The translations under genes and the position numbers were made by a program. Below are positions 24,745 through 37,995 of a DNA stretch of 64,000 nucleotides, one piece after another. The stretch comes from Larimichthys crocea (Eukaryota > Chordata > Actinopteri > Sciaenidae): assembly GCF_000972845.2 (NCBI RefSeq), contig NC_040017.1, positions 562,938 to 626,937 of the forward strand. Direction: 5' to 3'. Position 1 is the stretch's first letter. The number at the start of each line of letters is the position of its first letter. The notes below the pieces were generated by a model that was given only the letters and a program-made list of their open reading frames with translations, was not told where the DNA came from and searched no databases.

Positions 24745-27340
24745 CAGTTGCTCCTCTCAGTAAACAGCCAGTGTAAGACCAGTCATGCTTTAAAGATTGT
24801 TGTTTTAATGAAGAATCACATTTACCTGTTTGTCCATTTGTGGGAAAGACCTCTTCCCCAAAATATATGCAGGAAGGAAAACTCTTAAATATATACATGC
24901 TTTAACACAACATGGATAAGCTGCTATATTACAAAAAAGTTGTTGGTAACATAACAAAATTGCCAGACACAGCTTAGCAACTGTAGAATTCTGAAATATC
25001 CTTTACATTATAAACAGAGACAGACTGACCTGCTCATTGGCCCTAGGGCAAAAGAGGTCCGCAGGGCCCCTGTTAAGCCTCTGTTTCCTGCACTCTGTAA
25101 GCAATGTTGGCAGTTTCTGTGCTGAAATACTAAATAGTTCAAGGTTTACTGTGATCTGGATTAAACATACACCTGAAATAACTGAGGGTCAAAACAAGAG
25201 TAGAACACTGGACTAATTGCATGGCTGCGATGCGTTCAGGCCGTGCTGATCATGCCTGTTCTAGACAACAGAAGCACTGCAGCGGGTTTCAGAAGCGTCT
25301 CAGCACTCTGCTCTGTGGAGAACACACAGCTGGTCTATTTTTGATGGATGCTGCATCAAACAGCGCAGAGTAGATCAAACTGACGGCAAGTCAGACAGAA
25401 ACGCCATAGAGAATCTTGTTCAAAACAAAACACCCTGTGCAGACTCCGGATCGCAAAAAAACCCCCCAAAAAAACAGACAAATGGGAAATAATTTAACTC
25501 CATCAGCTCTGTGAGGCTGCACTTACCACAGCTAACAGTATATTTAATATGCTAACATGCCCACATATGAATTTAGCCTGTTAACATTTGCTAATTATAA
25601 CTATACACAAAGTAAAGCTGTGGTAGATTCCCACAGCCAGCGCGCTGCACATTAAGCTTGGAGCCCAGGCAGTGCTTGGTATCTGGGGCAGTTGCCTGCT
25701 TTGCCTGGTTACCAGAATTAAATATATGTTGCATCAGACGTGCTGGATGTAAGGTAAAATGACAAGTTGAACAACCAAGTCAAGCAAACAGTCTCACCAC
25801 AAGGTGGCAGCTGTTCTGCTTATAAGCAGAGGTTCAAAGTTCATTGACACTGGACCTAGCAAACTCTTTGTGCTGATGAAGACCGTGAGATTCTGAATGA
25901 AAGCTACAGGACAGTTTCTACATGGATCTTGACAGGAAATTGTTTTGTCTCTGTGTTTCTAAGGCCATATATCCATATGAGCCAACAAAGGTCTGCATAT
26001 AAAAAACACACCCAGGCTCAGTGTAGGTACCTCTTTACTAACCCTGATTGTATTGCTAAAGAACATGGAGCCAGCTGTGTTCTTCTTACTCATGACTATT
26101 GTAAGTACAAAACGACAGATGTATTGACAATTATACCATCTGACAGCAGAGCTAATGGAGACATGGGAAATTCCTGCCCCAGGAAATCATGGATGTTACG
26201 CTGTTTGCCCAACAACCTTAATCTCAGCAGATCGATGCACTAATGAGTACAGATGACGAACAGAGGCACCATTCGTTTACATAGCTTATAATGGCTTACG
26301 GCCTTGACAGATGGTAAACAATGGTGAACTTCCAAACCGATCAATATTCCAGGCTGAAAAGCTTGTCCTAAACACACAGTACATTTTTAATATGAGAACC
26401 TGACAAGCTATCAGAACATAAATCACCCTACACACAGATACACACGTGCAAATGATTCAACTTGTACCCAGTGGCTGTTTGAGCATCATTACAGGTCTGG
26501 CTCCATCGTTTTATTGACAGATAATCATGTATCATAGAGAATTGTACTTTGTACGTTGTCTCCTCGTATGGGCAGCCATTTTGAAAATATGAAAATTGAG
26601 AGTACTGTTTAATTAAAGGAACATCTAACAACCCTCTAACTGTATCTAACCGTGAAGAGGCTTTTGGTTTTATATGCTCAGATTGCAAAACACCCACTGT
26701 TGAGATGTATACTGCTGCCTCAGCACAATGGTGATGAATGACATTTTTGTTTGTGTTGCTCAAAGTGTCAAAAAATGACATTTGAAAAACACAATAATGT
26801 TTCTTTCCAGAAGCGATGTCCCAGTTCTTCCTGTCGAGTTTTTCAAATGTCACTTTTTAATGTTTTGAGCACAACAAAGTTGCATTCACCTGCACTGTAT
26901 AGCACAGACAGATGGTTTGTCAGAAAATAACCTTTACTTTGATGCTTATGACGTTCCTCATGTCCTATTAAAAGGAACAGTTCTATAGAACACATTGCAC
27001 ACTGTTTATGTCCCATGTCTTTAGAGATCACTCAGTTGAAAGTGATTCTTCATTGTGAATCATTTCAACATCTGACCCGATCTCCGCAGAGAGCACAGAA
27101 CATGGCAGTGTTGTTCAAATAACACCAGATGTCTGGTACTCTAATGATAGCATCACCTTCCAATAAATCATTTGCTAATCACATCACAAGGACTTGTTTC
27201 ATGAACCAGCTGCTGCTGCTGAAGTCACATTTAAATCACAGGTCACAGTGACATCAGAGTCAAGGTGTTTGTGTTAGATAGCAGCATCCTGTCCAGAACA
27301 CTAATCCATGAGGATTATTGCAAACTGTTCCGCTGGCAAC
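24745..27340. other. intergenic DNA with repeat fragments
   Basis: Contains the shorter 'gctaacatgc' repeat copy (25505-25640) and other diverged dispersed sequence around 25660-25860. A 141-codon open frame on the minus strand (26428-26853) has no recognisable motif or splice context and is probably chance. Confidence 0.4.
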
Positions 27341-27344
27341 TGTG

Positions 27345-27590
27345 TGTGTGCGTGTCAGTGATTAGCCTGGTTACTTCACAGCACCGGCAGTGAGGTGTGG
27401 GTTTGATTCCCAGTCCTTTCTGCATGTAGTTTCAATCTCAACTTGCAGGTTCACCCAGAATTCCACATGCAAGTCAGATTGCCCATAAGTATCTATGTGT
27501 TCGATAGAAATGTGATAGACTGTTGACCTATAGAAACTGTCTGCCTGACTTCTAGTCAGTGCATGTTGGGATAAGCTCATGACCATGACA
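27345..27590 (+). repeat. dispersed teleost repeat ('gtgggtttgattcccagtcc' type)
   Basis: The order of blocks (tRNA-like 'cagtgattagcctggttacttcac', 'gggtttgattccca', 'ctttctgcatgtagttt', 'agattgcccataagt', 'gatagactgttgacct', 'gttgggataagctc') is that of a very abundant teleost repeat. The 3' part of the same family occurs at 39195-39410 and again at 43390-43605. Confidence 0.6.
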
Positions 27591-30500
27591 AAAGTAATTC
27601 AGTGTAACAAATGCCTCAGTTGGCACACAGGACATAAAACAGCTGCATAGTATTTGCTGATTAAAGCAACATGATGTAGAAATTGATATTTTATGTGATA
27701 GTTTCAGAGTGTAATTCCACTGTGATCAATATATAGAGCTGTGCAAGCTGTGCATTTGTTCTGATTACATTACTTATGATCAAAAACTAGTGAGTCAACG
27801 ATTTTGCTAACAGCCCAACATCTATCAACAACAGCAGACACAGCAGCAGCTAATATTACTGACTAGACCAACAGCAGTCAGCCCAGCTGGGCGTCTGTCT
27901 TTCAGCCTTTTATTTCACCAAGCTCTCACCAACCACTGAAAGTCAGTCCCAGATTTACTCTTGTCTGGTGGCTTCTTGCTCGCTCAGTCTCCCCCCATCA
28001 TCGTCCTCTTTTGTCTCTTTTCTATTAGGTTTGTCTATATAAGCTGCTAAGACACGCCTGAAAACCTTTTGCTTACAGAAACACAAGCAGTCCTGTGGTG
28101 CTCTGAGCCCACAGTCCAGGCAGCCCTGCTAACAAATTGAGCTAACATTATCTAACAGCAGCTACAATTCTCAGCTGTTTACTTTGCTGTCCATCAGGAA
28201 GAAGAATATTTTGGGAAAATGCTTAAATGCTGTCTTTATGAGTATTATGGATTGTGGATGTAGTCATGGCACGTACTAACAGCGCTGAAGCTCAGTATGT
28301 TCTATCATGTTTATTTCATCTGCACATAAATAGAAATGTAAAAATGACAAATAGAAGTTTATCCATGTGCCCGTGTGGTGACAGCAGGCTGACAAACTCA
28401 GCTGGTGAGAATAGGTTTTAGTCGAGGTTGCTCACAGACACTAACACATGTCTGCTGTCATACCTCCATATTCATTTCAGGTTTGTCTACATGTGCCGCA
28501 TGTTAATTAGTGAGCTTCAAAGGTGTTGGTAGGTGTTCAGAGAGAGCCCAGCTGTTTCCCCATTTCCAGTCTCAAAGCTAAGCTAAGCATAGCACACACT
28601 AGCTCATACCGAACACACAGACATGATACTGATGTCGATCTGCTCACCTCGCTTTTGGAAATAAATAAAATAAAATGCTGAACTATTCCTTCAACATGGC
28701 AACCATGTGTAACCAGGCATGAGCAAAGCTTCGTCCATGTAAATCTGCTGTCTGTGTGGTATGTCTAAGAGCTGTTACTGTTGGAAATGCAGAATGATGT
28801 CTGCCCTTGCCTGAAAATACTTAAAAGATCAGGATTGGCAAAATGGCGGCCTAATGCTCAGTTCTTTGTCAACACATGTAGAAGTTTAAGGATCTTGCAT
28901 GCAGCCTATTGGACCTAAAACAGGGATTATGCTTCTGTGAAGAAATAAGCAATGAGTCTAAACAGACAACAGTGTTCTCAACAAGGTTCTCAGCCTCTTA
29001 CAAGAGAGTCATTTTATGGGCTAACCAGTTTTCTTTTTTTAGAGATGGGGTGCCAACATGAAGGCATGATGCTAGTGTTTTTATTCTTGTCTTTTTTTTA
29101 AAATCCACCCTATTTTAACACCGTTTTATACTGCCGGTCTGTAGCAGACAGGGGTTGAGCCATAGGGTTTCCCCGTTACTGCATGCATGGTGCCATTTCA
29201 GCTGTTTCACCTTCTTTAACTCTCTTGCTTTTGTTGTGACTTTAGTGTTTTATATCAGTGATGGCCTTTGTTGTGGTGATGTGCCTGATTTTTGGAATCC
29301 TGTTTTTGAATTTTTGTTTTTTTAATATTGATTTTATCGCCCATTTTTAACATCCTTGGTTGTTTGGCATCTGCATCTAGCACTTGACTGATTGTCTGTC
29401 TTTTATTGTTTGAGCAAATACATTGTTTTATTGTCTCAATTAGTGTTAAATAGAAATTTGCCCATCTAAGGTCAAGGTTCAAGTCTCAAAATTTTTTTAT
29501 ATAGACAAATAAGGTTCAAAGCCAAATATCATCATCCATTTTTCATAATTGCTCATCATCATCAGGGTCGCTCAGGGCTGGAGCTGCTCCCATGCTGGTT
29601 ACTAGTTCATCACAGGGCTGACACATAGACACACTCACATTCGCACCTGTGGACATTGAGTCACTGCAGTAGCAGTGAGAGAGCATGAGAGAGAGAGCAT
29701 GCAAATATTCCATAGAAAGGCTATAGTTGGCAGGGTGGCTCGGATAAAACGAATCAGTAACAACAGTAAAGAGGTGCATAATGTTTAAGATACATCTGCC
29801 AGCCTTCGCTGTGAAATGTGCGCATACAGAAAAATGTTCCAGACACCAGAACTATAAGAGGAAGTCTTGGGCCACATGTGCTGCTGTCAACAGCAGTGAG
29901 GAGGAGGAGGGCCGAGCCCCATGGGTGAGATGAAAGAGACAGTACACATACACACACCCAACAGATGTTGCTCTACATGCTTATGTTATCATAAAATGAG
30001 AATCTAACCCGTCTGTGTTTAAAATCAATATATCCATTTTAAGTGGAAAACTAAAGCACATGGTGAACCGCCGGAGGGAAAGTGCTGATGAGTGAATGTA
30101 ACTGTGAGGTCACTGGAAGGAGTGAAGCTCCAAAACCAGAGTCAAATGACAGCAAAGCATTCCAATATTGTCACTGAGGCAAAAGTGATTTTCTGAGCGG
30201 CACCAACATGAAACAAAACAGCTGCTGGATGATTTACAGTGTAATGTTTCCAGGAAGCATTCACACACAAGGCAAACAGAGTAAAAATAAACGTTGTTGT
30301 GACATGTTGTATCAACAACACAGGCCTTCAGCATGAATGAGACTTTCAAAAGTCATGAGATGTTTGATAAGGTCTGAACTCAGTACACTGATAAATCGGA
30401 CAAAGAGCGGGGGAATGTTCCTGGAAGGCATGAGGAGGGATGGCCCACTTAGAACAAAAAAAAACTATTGTTATCATTCATTCCTGCTGGATCTTAGTGT

Positions 30501-30870
30501 TTACTGTCCTCAGGAGGGAGGAGGATTTCCACTCAGGTCTGAAGCCAGGACTGACTGCAGATAGTCATCATGTCTAGACAAGCATCAGTGAGAGAGAGAA
30601 AAGAGGTTACTGTTTAAACTCAGCATACTGAGGCTGCTTACAGACTTCAGATGTTTAAAGCAGCTATGGGCAAAATATCTATGTGATGTCATCATCTGTT
30701 GTACCTCTCATGTTGTACCTGCTAGTAGATCACTGACAGTAAAAAGAATGGACAGTGTATATGTGAAGTCACCAGTAGGTTTCTGAAGAGCCATTTTGAA
30801 GCTCAAAATCTGTCTCTGTGACCACCACTATCTTTACTGTCCTGCCTCCTCCGCCTCCTGGCTAATCTAA
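27591..30870. other. intergenic DNA with repeat fragments
   Basis: Includes a fragment at 29545-29660 ('gctcatcatcatcagggtcgctcagggctgg') related to another common teleost repeat and a piece of the 'agctgtttccccatttccag' family at 28550-28610. No credible exon. Confidence 0.4.
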
Positions 30871-30879
30871 AAGTGAGCA

Positions 30880-31300
30880 AATCGAGATGACGCCTGGGTG
30901 CTCAAAAAAGCCATAACACAGGGCACACAGAAGGATTCGAGATGCAGACTCTGAGACGGTGGTAGAGGTTCAAAAAGCAAAAAGTTTACTAGACAAATAT
31001 TTGGTGGTACAATAAATGTTCAGGCAAAAGTACAAAATCATCAGGCAAAAATCGTAGTCAGAAACTTGATCGCGGCACAAGACAAGACGAACTGGCGACG
31101 AACAAAGGGAGCACAGAGACTAAATACAGAGGGAAAAGGGGAGGGGACACTCAGACACAATCAGGCACAGGTGAAACACATTAGGAGAGAGCATTGTCAG
31201 AGAGCAGGGACAACACACAGGGCAAGGTCGAGACCTAAAAGACAAGCCATCTGTAAGGACACTCACCTGTCAATCAGAGCATCCCCACTGTTAAGTCTGC
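30880..31300 (+). repeat. dispersed repeat, possibly LTR- or DNA-element-derived
   Basis: A purine-rich stretch with 'aggcaaaagtacaaaatcatcaggcaaaaatcgtagtcagaaact' organisation, 'actaaatacagaggg' and 'acacaatcaggcacaggtgaaacacatt', a composition and order I associate with common teleost interspersed repeats. The 83-codon ORF inside it has no protein motif. Confidence 0.4.
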
Positions 31301-34021
31301 ATAACTCTAAGCCTTAATATAATTTGAACAGGTGAGTTCTATAAAAATTCACCCTCAGTATAGTTGTCAGGTAATGGTAAAGGGCTGTAAAAATGTTTAT
31401 TTCTGCTGTAAAGTTGGACATTTTAACATGGGCATGTATGGAGGTTGACAAGGAACTGCAGTTTTTTGGCACTTCTGCGTTGGCTTCACTTCACAGACAC
31501 GGAGGTTGGCGCTTGGTCGTCACACACACCTAGAGTTTTATAACTAGGTTTAAAAAAAAAAAAACTCTTTATCTTTAAGACCTAGAGCTACAGAGAGACG
31601 ATTCCCCATCCAGTGTCTCAACTCCCAGGTTCCATCCAGTCTTCCTGATACCGGTCAACCTCCATCCATCAACGACCCTGTTTTCTCCTCCCCTCGACCC
31701 TCATCCTTTTCCATTACTTGCAATAAACCCGTCTAAACTTAAATATATATTGGCATGGTCCCTATTAGTGAAACCACGTCTGTAGCTAATGCTGTAGCTG
31801 CTAGTAGATCCTCACACAATGCTGACCGGTTTGACTTTTATAAAGATGTCTGTAGCCAACATTAGCATTTTAAATGTAGCAAGGTGTGAAAAGAAATAGA
31901 GCAGGATCCAATTTAATGCAAACATTAGCATAGGGTGCCCTTCAGCCTCTAAAGTGCAGCATGCCAACACAAGTTAGAGACCACTGACATGTTAACAATG
32001 TACTGGAGAATACGTTTTTTAAGTCGTACATTTAGATGTGATATATGTTCTGAAGGCAGTAGGCATCAAATAGTGTTAGTCACAAGATGTTTATTCCATA
32101 AATGATGCTGTAAGCATGTAGGTTTCTCCAGTTTTCTAATAGTGTTTTTATATTGTATATGTATGTTGTATATGTATGTCTATGAAAGTTCTCACTGTGC
32201 ACATGACCACCGATATGACCACACTGGCCTGTCTCTGCCAACCAGGATGTTGCACCAGTTTTGCAACATGCAATCATTTCCTCTTTTACATATTTTGACA
32301 TATCATAAACATCCTTTTTACAACATTTGCAACATGCAAGAGCCTAGATGACCCAGTCTTCAATAATCTCAATAAATGCAAAAGTGTCCTACCATCCTAC
32401 CATCTTCAGCAGATTACACCCGAGGGCCTCCACCTGAAACTGGAGCTCATTAGGCTCCAAACAAACCTGTGAACCTGGACTGAGTCAATCACCCAGACAC
32501 ACATGTCTGTATTCAATCACAGTTCTTTCTGAAAGCACGTCTTGGTCTGGAGGTGGTGTCTGGCCTCATGGTAGCAACACAGCTGTCCACCATGTTGATG
32601 ACGTCTCAAAGTGTGTACTTACTGAAGGTGTACCAGCTATATTCCATTCCAGCTATAGTGTGTTCCTATAAACCACCAGTCATGGCCTGCAGAGAGGAGT
32701 GCAGCTGCTCCTCAGCCACCTTGGTACCTTTGTAGGGCATCCAGACATGATAGAGAGGACTGCTGCTACACCAGCATCTGTGCAGACCAGTGCTGACTTT
32801 TAGATAACTGTACACACTTTAGTCAAATAAAGGACAGTATGTCAACTGTAGTTATTCTTTAATGCCTCAGAAGCAGTTTCAAAATATCTTTGCTCATTTT
32901 AAAGGTTTTGCAACAAGACTGTACACTACCACATAATGAGGAAGCTTATCAATGTCATGTTTTTATTTACTTGTTATGGGTTTATTAGATTTTATTTTTT
33001 AAAATCACAAATGGGGAGAAAACCGAATCAAAGTGAACAAATGGTTTTGAGGGGCTACAAGCAGTTAGCTTAGCTAACCATGGTCATGTTGGAAAGGTTT
33101 CCTAGTTTGGAGAGTTTAAACTTAAATGAGAACTAAAATGGTTTGGTTAATCTGACATCTGTGCGTGTATGTATGCAAGGTTTTTTAAGCATTTCTGCCC
33201 TTGGTTTATTGTAAGGGGAGGCTGTGCTCTTCTCTAGTCAGTATAGCTAGCTGGCATCTGTTTATGCTCATGACAGACTACAGAAATCCCTAAAATAAAA
33301 ACTGGATTTTGGAGGTAAGAGTTTATGCCTCCAACTTGCACATCCAGTCTATGCACTTCAGTGTTCAATATATACTTATAGGAATTTCCTCCAAATCATA
33401 ACTTCCTGTCAAGCTACAGAATAACTAAACGTCTATAGCCAAGACTGTAGCTGTGTCTAAATCATTACTACACAATCTAGACTGCATAATACGTAATATT
33501 CACCATATACCGTTTTAGCAGGTAGTGTATAAAAACGATGCATTGTGGGAGAATAGTGTGAATCAATAGTACACTGAAAAATGAGCTGCATTTACTATGA
33601 ATTCAACCTGGCCTTCCAGTGTGAACATATACCTTTAGAATTAGTATGTGGTAGGGACACAATCGGGTGCTGCATGGGTTCACTTAACGTTTCTGATGCT
33701 GGCAGAGACTTTGTTAATGGAAACAACATTTTGAAGAAAGGCTCAGGAACTTTGTAACCTAGTAAAAACCTGCATGGCACATCCAGTAGTGAGCCACATA
33801 AGACAAACCTTTCCATTGTTGCTCTGCGTTACAGTGAATAAACTGACCAGATTAGGAAGTTCAGTCTTGTATTAAGCTGTGTCTTTGTGGTCAAGTGGAA
33901 GCAAAACTTGTTGAGATGTCAAAACTTTTATTGTTCACTATTGCACAAAGCTGTTTGTTTCTTCACCCTTCCACAGTAAATCAAAGTAGGTCTTTGCAGG
34001 CTGATCCAAATTTCAATTCAC
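31301..34021. other. no gene seen; later zp3 exons expected but not found
   Basis: On the minus strand this is where exon 3 and later exons of the zp3-type gene should lie. I scanned for the conserved segments following the exon-2 CHYPR motif and for the later cysteine-rich part, and did not find them. Repeat-like sequence occurs around 33430-33600. A plus-strand pyrimidine-rich stretch with AATAAA at about 31727 may be the end of a retroposon. Confidence 0.4.
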
Positions 34022-34733
34022 CTTGGGTAGTGGCACTCTACTCCAATGACAGCACTCTGGCTCCTTATGATGGGACTCCTACTGGATACTTTGGGGTTGT
34101 AGAGCAGTGTGAAGGCATAAATGAAGGAATTCTCTGTCATCTGAGGAAAAGACATTTAAAAAATAAAGAAATCAATTTGACATTACTTGACTAAAAGTGT
34201 GACATCAGTGCATTATGTGAATAAACACCTCATACCACAAGTTTGCTGCCACAGCCGTGCAGCTCATATTCAAAGATCAGGACATGAGACAAGTTGTCGA
34301 TCTCAGTGGCTGAACAACCACCAAGTGTGATTTCCTCTGGCTTTATCAGCTTGAGGCCCAGCAGGTCCTGCCTCACTTCCACCTGGATCCTACTTTCCCC
34401 ACATCTCACAGCAACACGGTTGGTTGTCACCGGCTGCCATGGTTCAAACTTGCCTGGAGGCTTTTTCACTGGATCTACTGGATCTTTTGGAAAACTCCAG
34501 GACAGTGGTTCAACTTCTGGATGGATCTGCTTTGCCTGGACCATGCTACCTTGGTGAGCAGACTTCATGGAGTACTGCCTCTCAGGTCCTGCTGCTGGCT
34601 CGGCTTCCACCTCTGCAGGCTTCTGCGCCTCGATCCCCCAGTAGGTTGGCTTTTTCCAACCAAGGAACCGAGCATCACTAAGGCTGACACATGCGAGCAC
34701 AAAACCAAACACAATAAGCTGCCTCGACCCCAT
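34022..34733 (-). CDS. zp3: zona pellucida sperm-binding protein 3-type egg-coat gene, exons 1-2 only
   Basis: Exon 1 (34733-34236) has 166 codons. The start is the ATG at 34733 in a good Kozak context (aacaATGG); a longer reading would need a non-ATG start. Residues 1-20 are a signal peptide (core LIVFGFVLACVSL). A Pro/Glu-rich linker follows, and the ZP domain begins near residue 109 with VAVRCGESRIQVEV. The exon ends ...GCGSKLV at a GTATGA donor in phase 0. Exon 2 (34140-34022, 119 bp) starts after TTTTCCTCAG, reads MTENSFIYAFTLLYN and ends ECHYPR at a GTGAAT donor. The 119-bp size and CHYPR end match exon 2 of vertebrate ZP3 genes. ZP3-family proteins are secreted and polymerise through the ZP domain into the egg envelope. 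Both exons are intact, but later exons encoding the rest of the ZP domain, cleavage site and C-terminus are not found, so this may be a truncated copy. E-boxes (cacatgtg, cagctg) lie 100-120 bases upstream. Confidence 0.85.
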
Positions 34734-34870
34734 TGTTGCAAACAAGCAACCTTCTATGCAGCGTTCTTAAGCATGACCATGAATCAGACAAAAGAGGGGA
34801 CTCCTCCCTCTGCTTAATTAGCCGGATCCCTTCCCACATGTGCAGATCTCACAGCTGCACACCCCTCACT
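34734..34870 (-). promoter_or_regulatory. candidate zp3 upstream region with E-boxes
   Basis: Upstream of the zp3 ATG on the minus strand lie CAGCTG (about 34850) and CACATGTG (about 34836), E-box motifs of the kind bound by the oocyte factor FIGLA in ZP promoters, and an AT-rich ctaattaag near 34815. The motifs are visible; oocyte regulation is inferred from the gene family. Confidence 0.3.
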
Positions 34871-35344
34871 AATTGGTCAGTCTATGACCTGCACACTAGC
34901 TGGATGAAGCTCAGCCATCCAGTATTAATCCATAAGTGCTCCACACACTTTCTGCACTTTCAAAAAGGTTTTTTGGAACAATCTGGAGGGTTTGTACAAG
35001 CACATGTCTTATTGTTTGACTGATATTCATTCAAATATATTCATTCAAATATTACAAAGCTTTATGCAGTGAATTTAAATGTCTGATCAATCAAGTATTT
35101 ATTCAACTCAAGTATTTGTAATTTTGTCAACTACATTTCAGAGGTAAATATTGTATTTATCTGATAGCTATAATTACAGGGTTACTATTACTGTTACTTA
35201 ATCTGTCTTACTCTCAATCATTTTCTTAATTATTGACAGTTAGATTTAAATATTAAATATTTTAATTGACATTTATACATTTCCAATTCATAGATAGTCC
35301 ATTTTAAGCATCAAGTTTTTAAAGCTTAAAACTTTACTTTTTCC

Positions 35345-35960
35345 TACAATTTCAATTTTATTTATATAGCACCAAATCATAACAGAAGTTATATCATGAC
35401 ACTTTCCATATAGAGCAGGTCTTTACTGTGCTCTTTATAATATTTACAGAGACTCAACGATTCCCACCATGAGATGGTGTCAAGGAAAAACTTCTTTTAA
35501 GAGGCAGAAACCTTGAGCAGAGTCCAGCTCATGGTGGACGGCCAAAAGAGGGAGTGGGAAGAGAGAGAGAGACAGATGCACAGCAGCAAAAATAATGAGA
35601 TATGATGGATAATAAGGAGAATAATAAGGAGATATGACTAATAGTTGCTACAGTATAATGATAACAGTAAAAGTATTTGTATTAGATGTCAAGCAGGACC
35701 ACAGCCGCACGTGCAACCACAATCCTCAATCTAGACATGGCAAAACTCCAGAGCTAAGGTCAGTTAGTAACATGTATAAATGGGACATGAATGTATACAG
35801 ATGGAAGGAGAGAATAGCTCAGTGCATCATGGGAAGTCCCCTAGCAGTCTAGTCCTATAGCATCATCACTAAGGGATGGTTCAGGACTCATCTGAGCCAG
35901 CCCTAAATATATGCTCTATCAAGAAGGAACGTCTTCAGACATCTCTTACATGTGGAGAGT
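35345..35960 (-). repeat. dispersed teleost repeat, longest reverse copy
   Basis: Begins 'caattttatttatatagcac', continues 'aaatcataacagaagttat', 'gagactcaacgattcccacc', 'aaaaacttcttttaagaggcagaaacc', 'tggtggacggcca' and runs to about 35960. This is the same family as 9412-9600 and 14570-15000, here with much more of the element. A further fragment with 'aaggaaaaacttccttt' lies near 37298. Confidence 0.65.
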
Positions 35961-37995
35961 GGGTCTGCTTCCACAACCAGAACTGTACACTCATTAAGCT
36001 CCATTCTAACTACAATGAAGTCATTATGTGCATGTAATGTACAGGTGAAGAGTTCCAAGAGAAAAATAGCTTTAGATTTTTATAATATAATGGCAAAATA
36101 TTCTGTTCTAATGTGTTTTAATAATAAATAATACAGTTTTCTGTGACTTATTATTACAGAAGTAGACAGGGGGGAGGGGTTAGAGAGGTGCAAAAGAGTA
36201 CAGACTGACACAATAAGAGGTAACCCAAAGTTAGATAACCACCATTAAGCCTCATTACGATGATGTCCGCTGATGTGTTGTTGGCTCTCAGTGTGGATCC
36301 TGCTGCTGTCTCTGTTCACAGCGTACAGAGCAGACGGCAGGTTGCTCTCTTGTTTTCTACATTTATCTTTGCAAATGGCACGTTTGCGTAGGATGCCTGA
36401 AATAACACCACATCTCAAGGTCGGGAGGGGAGGGTTACCATAGCAACAGCACCTAACTCACAGATTGCAGGATGCTGCAATTTGTTGGAGGTTGAAATGT
36501 ATCATGGGAAAGTGGAAAGTCAATATGTTTTCATAACATCTTCATAATTCTCTGTTTTACTACTACATACTCTCTTTCACACCCACTGGTAGTTTGTTTT
36601 CAGAGCGTGAGTGACAAGTTTATCTGCTCACCTCCAGCATGAAACTGATTTTTTAAAAATATCATTTAAAATTAACATGGAATTACAGAGCTGTTGTCAC
36701 AAATCCCTGCACACTCACTTTTTAGCCAAACTGTCTGACTTCTCTTTTCATTAAAAATTGAAATAAAAAAAACATAAAATAATTATTGATCATATTATTC
36801 ACTCAGCATTTTTTATCCTCAGCTGTAACTTTAAACTGTTTGTGCTACATTTACCCTTCATATATTGATCTGCGGTTAATTTCCCTGTTTTTTTTAAATA
36901 AAATGTTGCATATTTAATTACGTATGTCTAAAGAATATGAACAGAATAGTTTTCATTTAAAAATCTCTGTAAGCACATGCCTTACATTATCGTCTTGTAA
37001 AGTTTATGTGGTTAACTTGTCACAATCTGTTTCCTATTCACACATCCAGCAGACATAGAGCAACTGGAATTGCATGTTTCCACCTGATGAATTTTTTCAG
37101 TTTTACTCTCCATCAGCAACCTCCTGTCTGCCGAAACATTGCTGTGTGAAAACAAAAAACAAAACAATGAGCTGGAAGATGCTAAAATGCTGTGTAAAAC
37201 TGGAGGAAACTGTATAAAGCCTGTTTTGCATTACACACTGATCAAATAGACAAAGAGACATTATGACTTTTATACTGTATATGATGCAAGCAATGGCAAG
37301 GAAAAACTTCCTTTTACGAGGCCTTTAAGAGGCGAACAGAGCCTGTCTCACAGTGAGCAGCCACCTGGTGGAGCTGATAATAAAGTCATCTAAAAAAAAC
37401 CACCACATTTTCTTCCTGAAATGCTGATTAAATATCGGCCATTTTGGAGGTCAACAGTCCATGCAGGAGAGGGGGAGGGGACCAACACATGACTCTGCCA
37501 TTACATCTGCCTGACAGCTGCATTACAGTATGCAGACTGCTGTATTTACACCGCTGCCCCATGCCTTTATCATGACTGTCCCTGAATGAGCTGTGAATTC
37601 TATTGAGCAGGGGGTATCAGGGTCACCAAGGAAACAAAAAGTCATTTGAGTCAGTGACTAAACTAAATCAGACCCTACATTTCACTACATTTCATGGTAA
37701 AATAAACACATTCATGTTCAGAATGAAAAATGGAGCTTGTGGGTGCTTTGGCCAAGATAATATTCTCTAAACACAAAACTGATCAGACATAATAATAAAT
37801 CACCCTCTAATCAAAATCAGACACAGTCAAACATGTACAGCAGAACAGCTGATGCCTAACCTAAAGGTACACACACATACACATACAAACATATTTTCAC
37901 TCTGACACTTGTTCTTGAATCGATGCCAAACTTCTTCAAAGGTGTCCGCTTCTAAAATCCAAATGATGCATTATTCATGACAGGAGTGAGATGAT
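35961..37995. other. intergenic DNA, no gene seen
   Basis: Mixed composition. The part from about 36220 to 36440 has little low complexity and an ATTTGCAAAT-like motif (36367-36376), but nothing certain. No credible exon. Confidence 0.35.

Noticed and set aside
26428..26853. 141-codon open frame on the minus strand
   Set aside because: No motif, no splice signals, no similarity to known families by eye; open frames of this length arise by chance in AT-rich DNA of this amount.
34294..34681. Plus-strand reading frames over the zp3 exon
   Set aside because: Antisense shadows of exon 1, which has a signal peptide, a ZP-domain start and correct splice sites on the minus strand.
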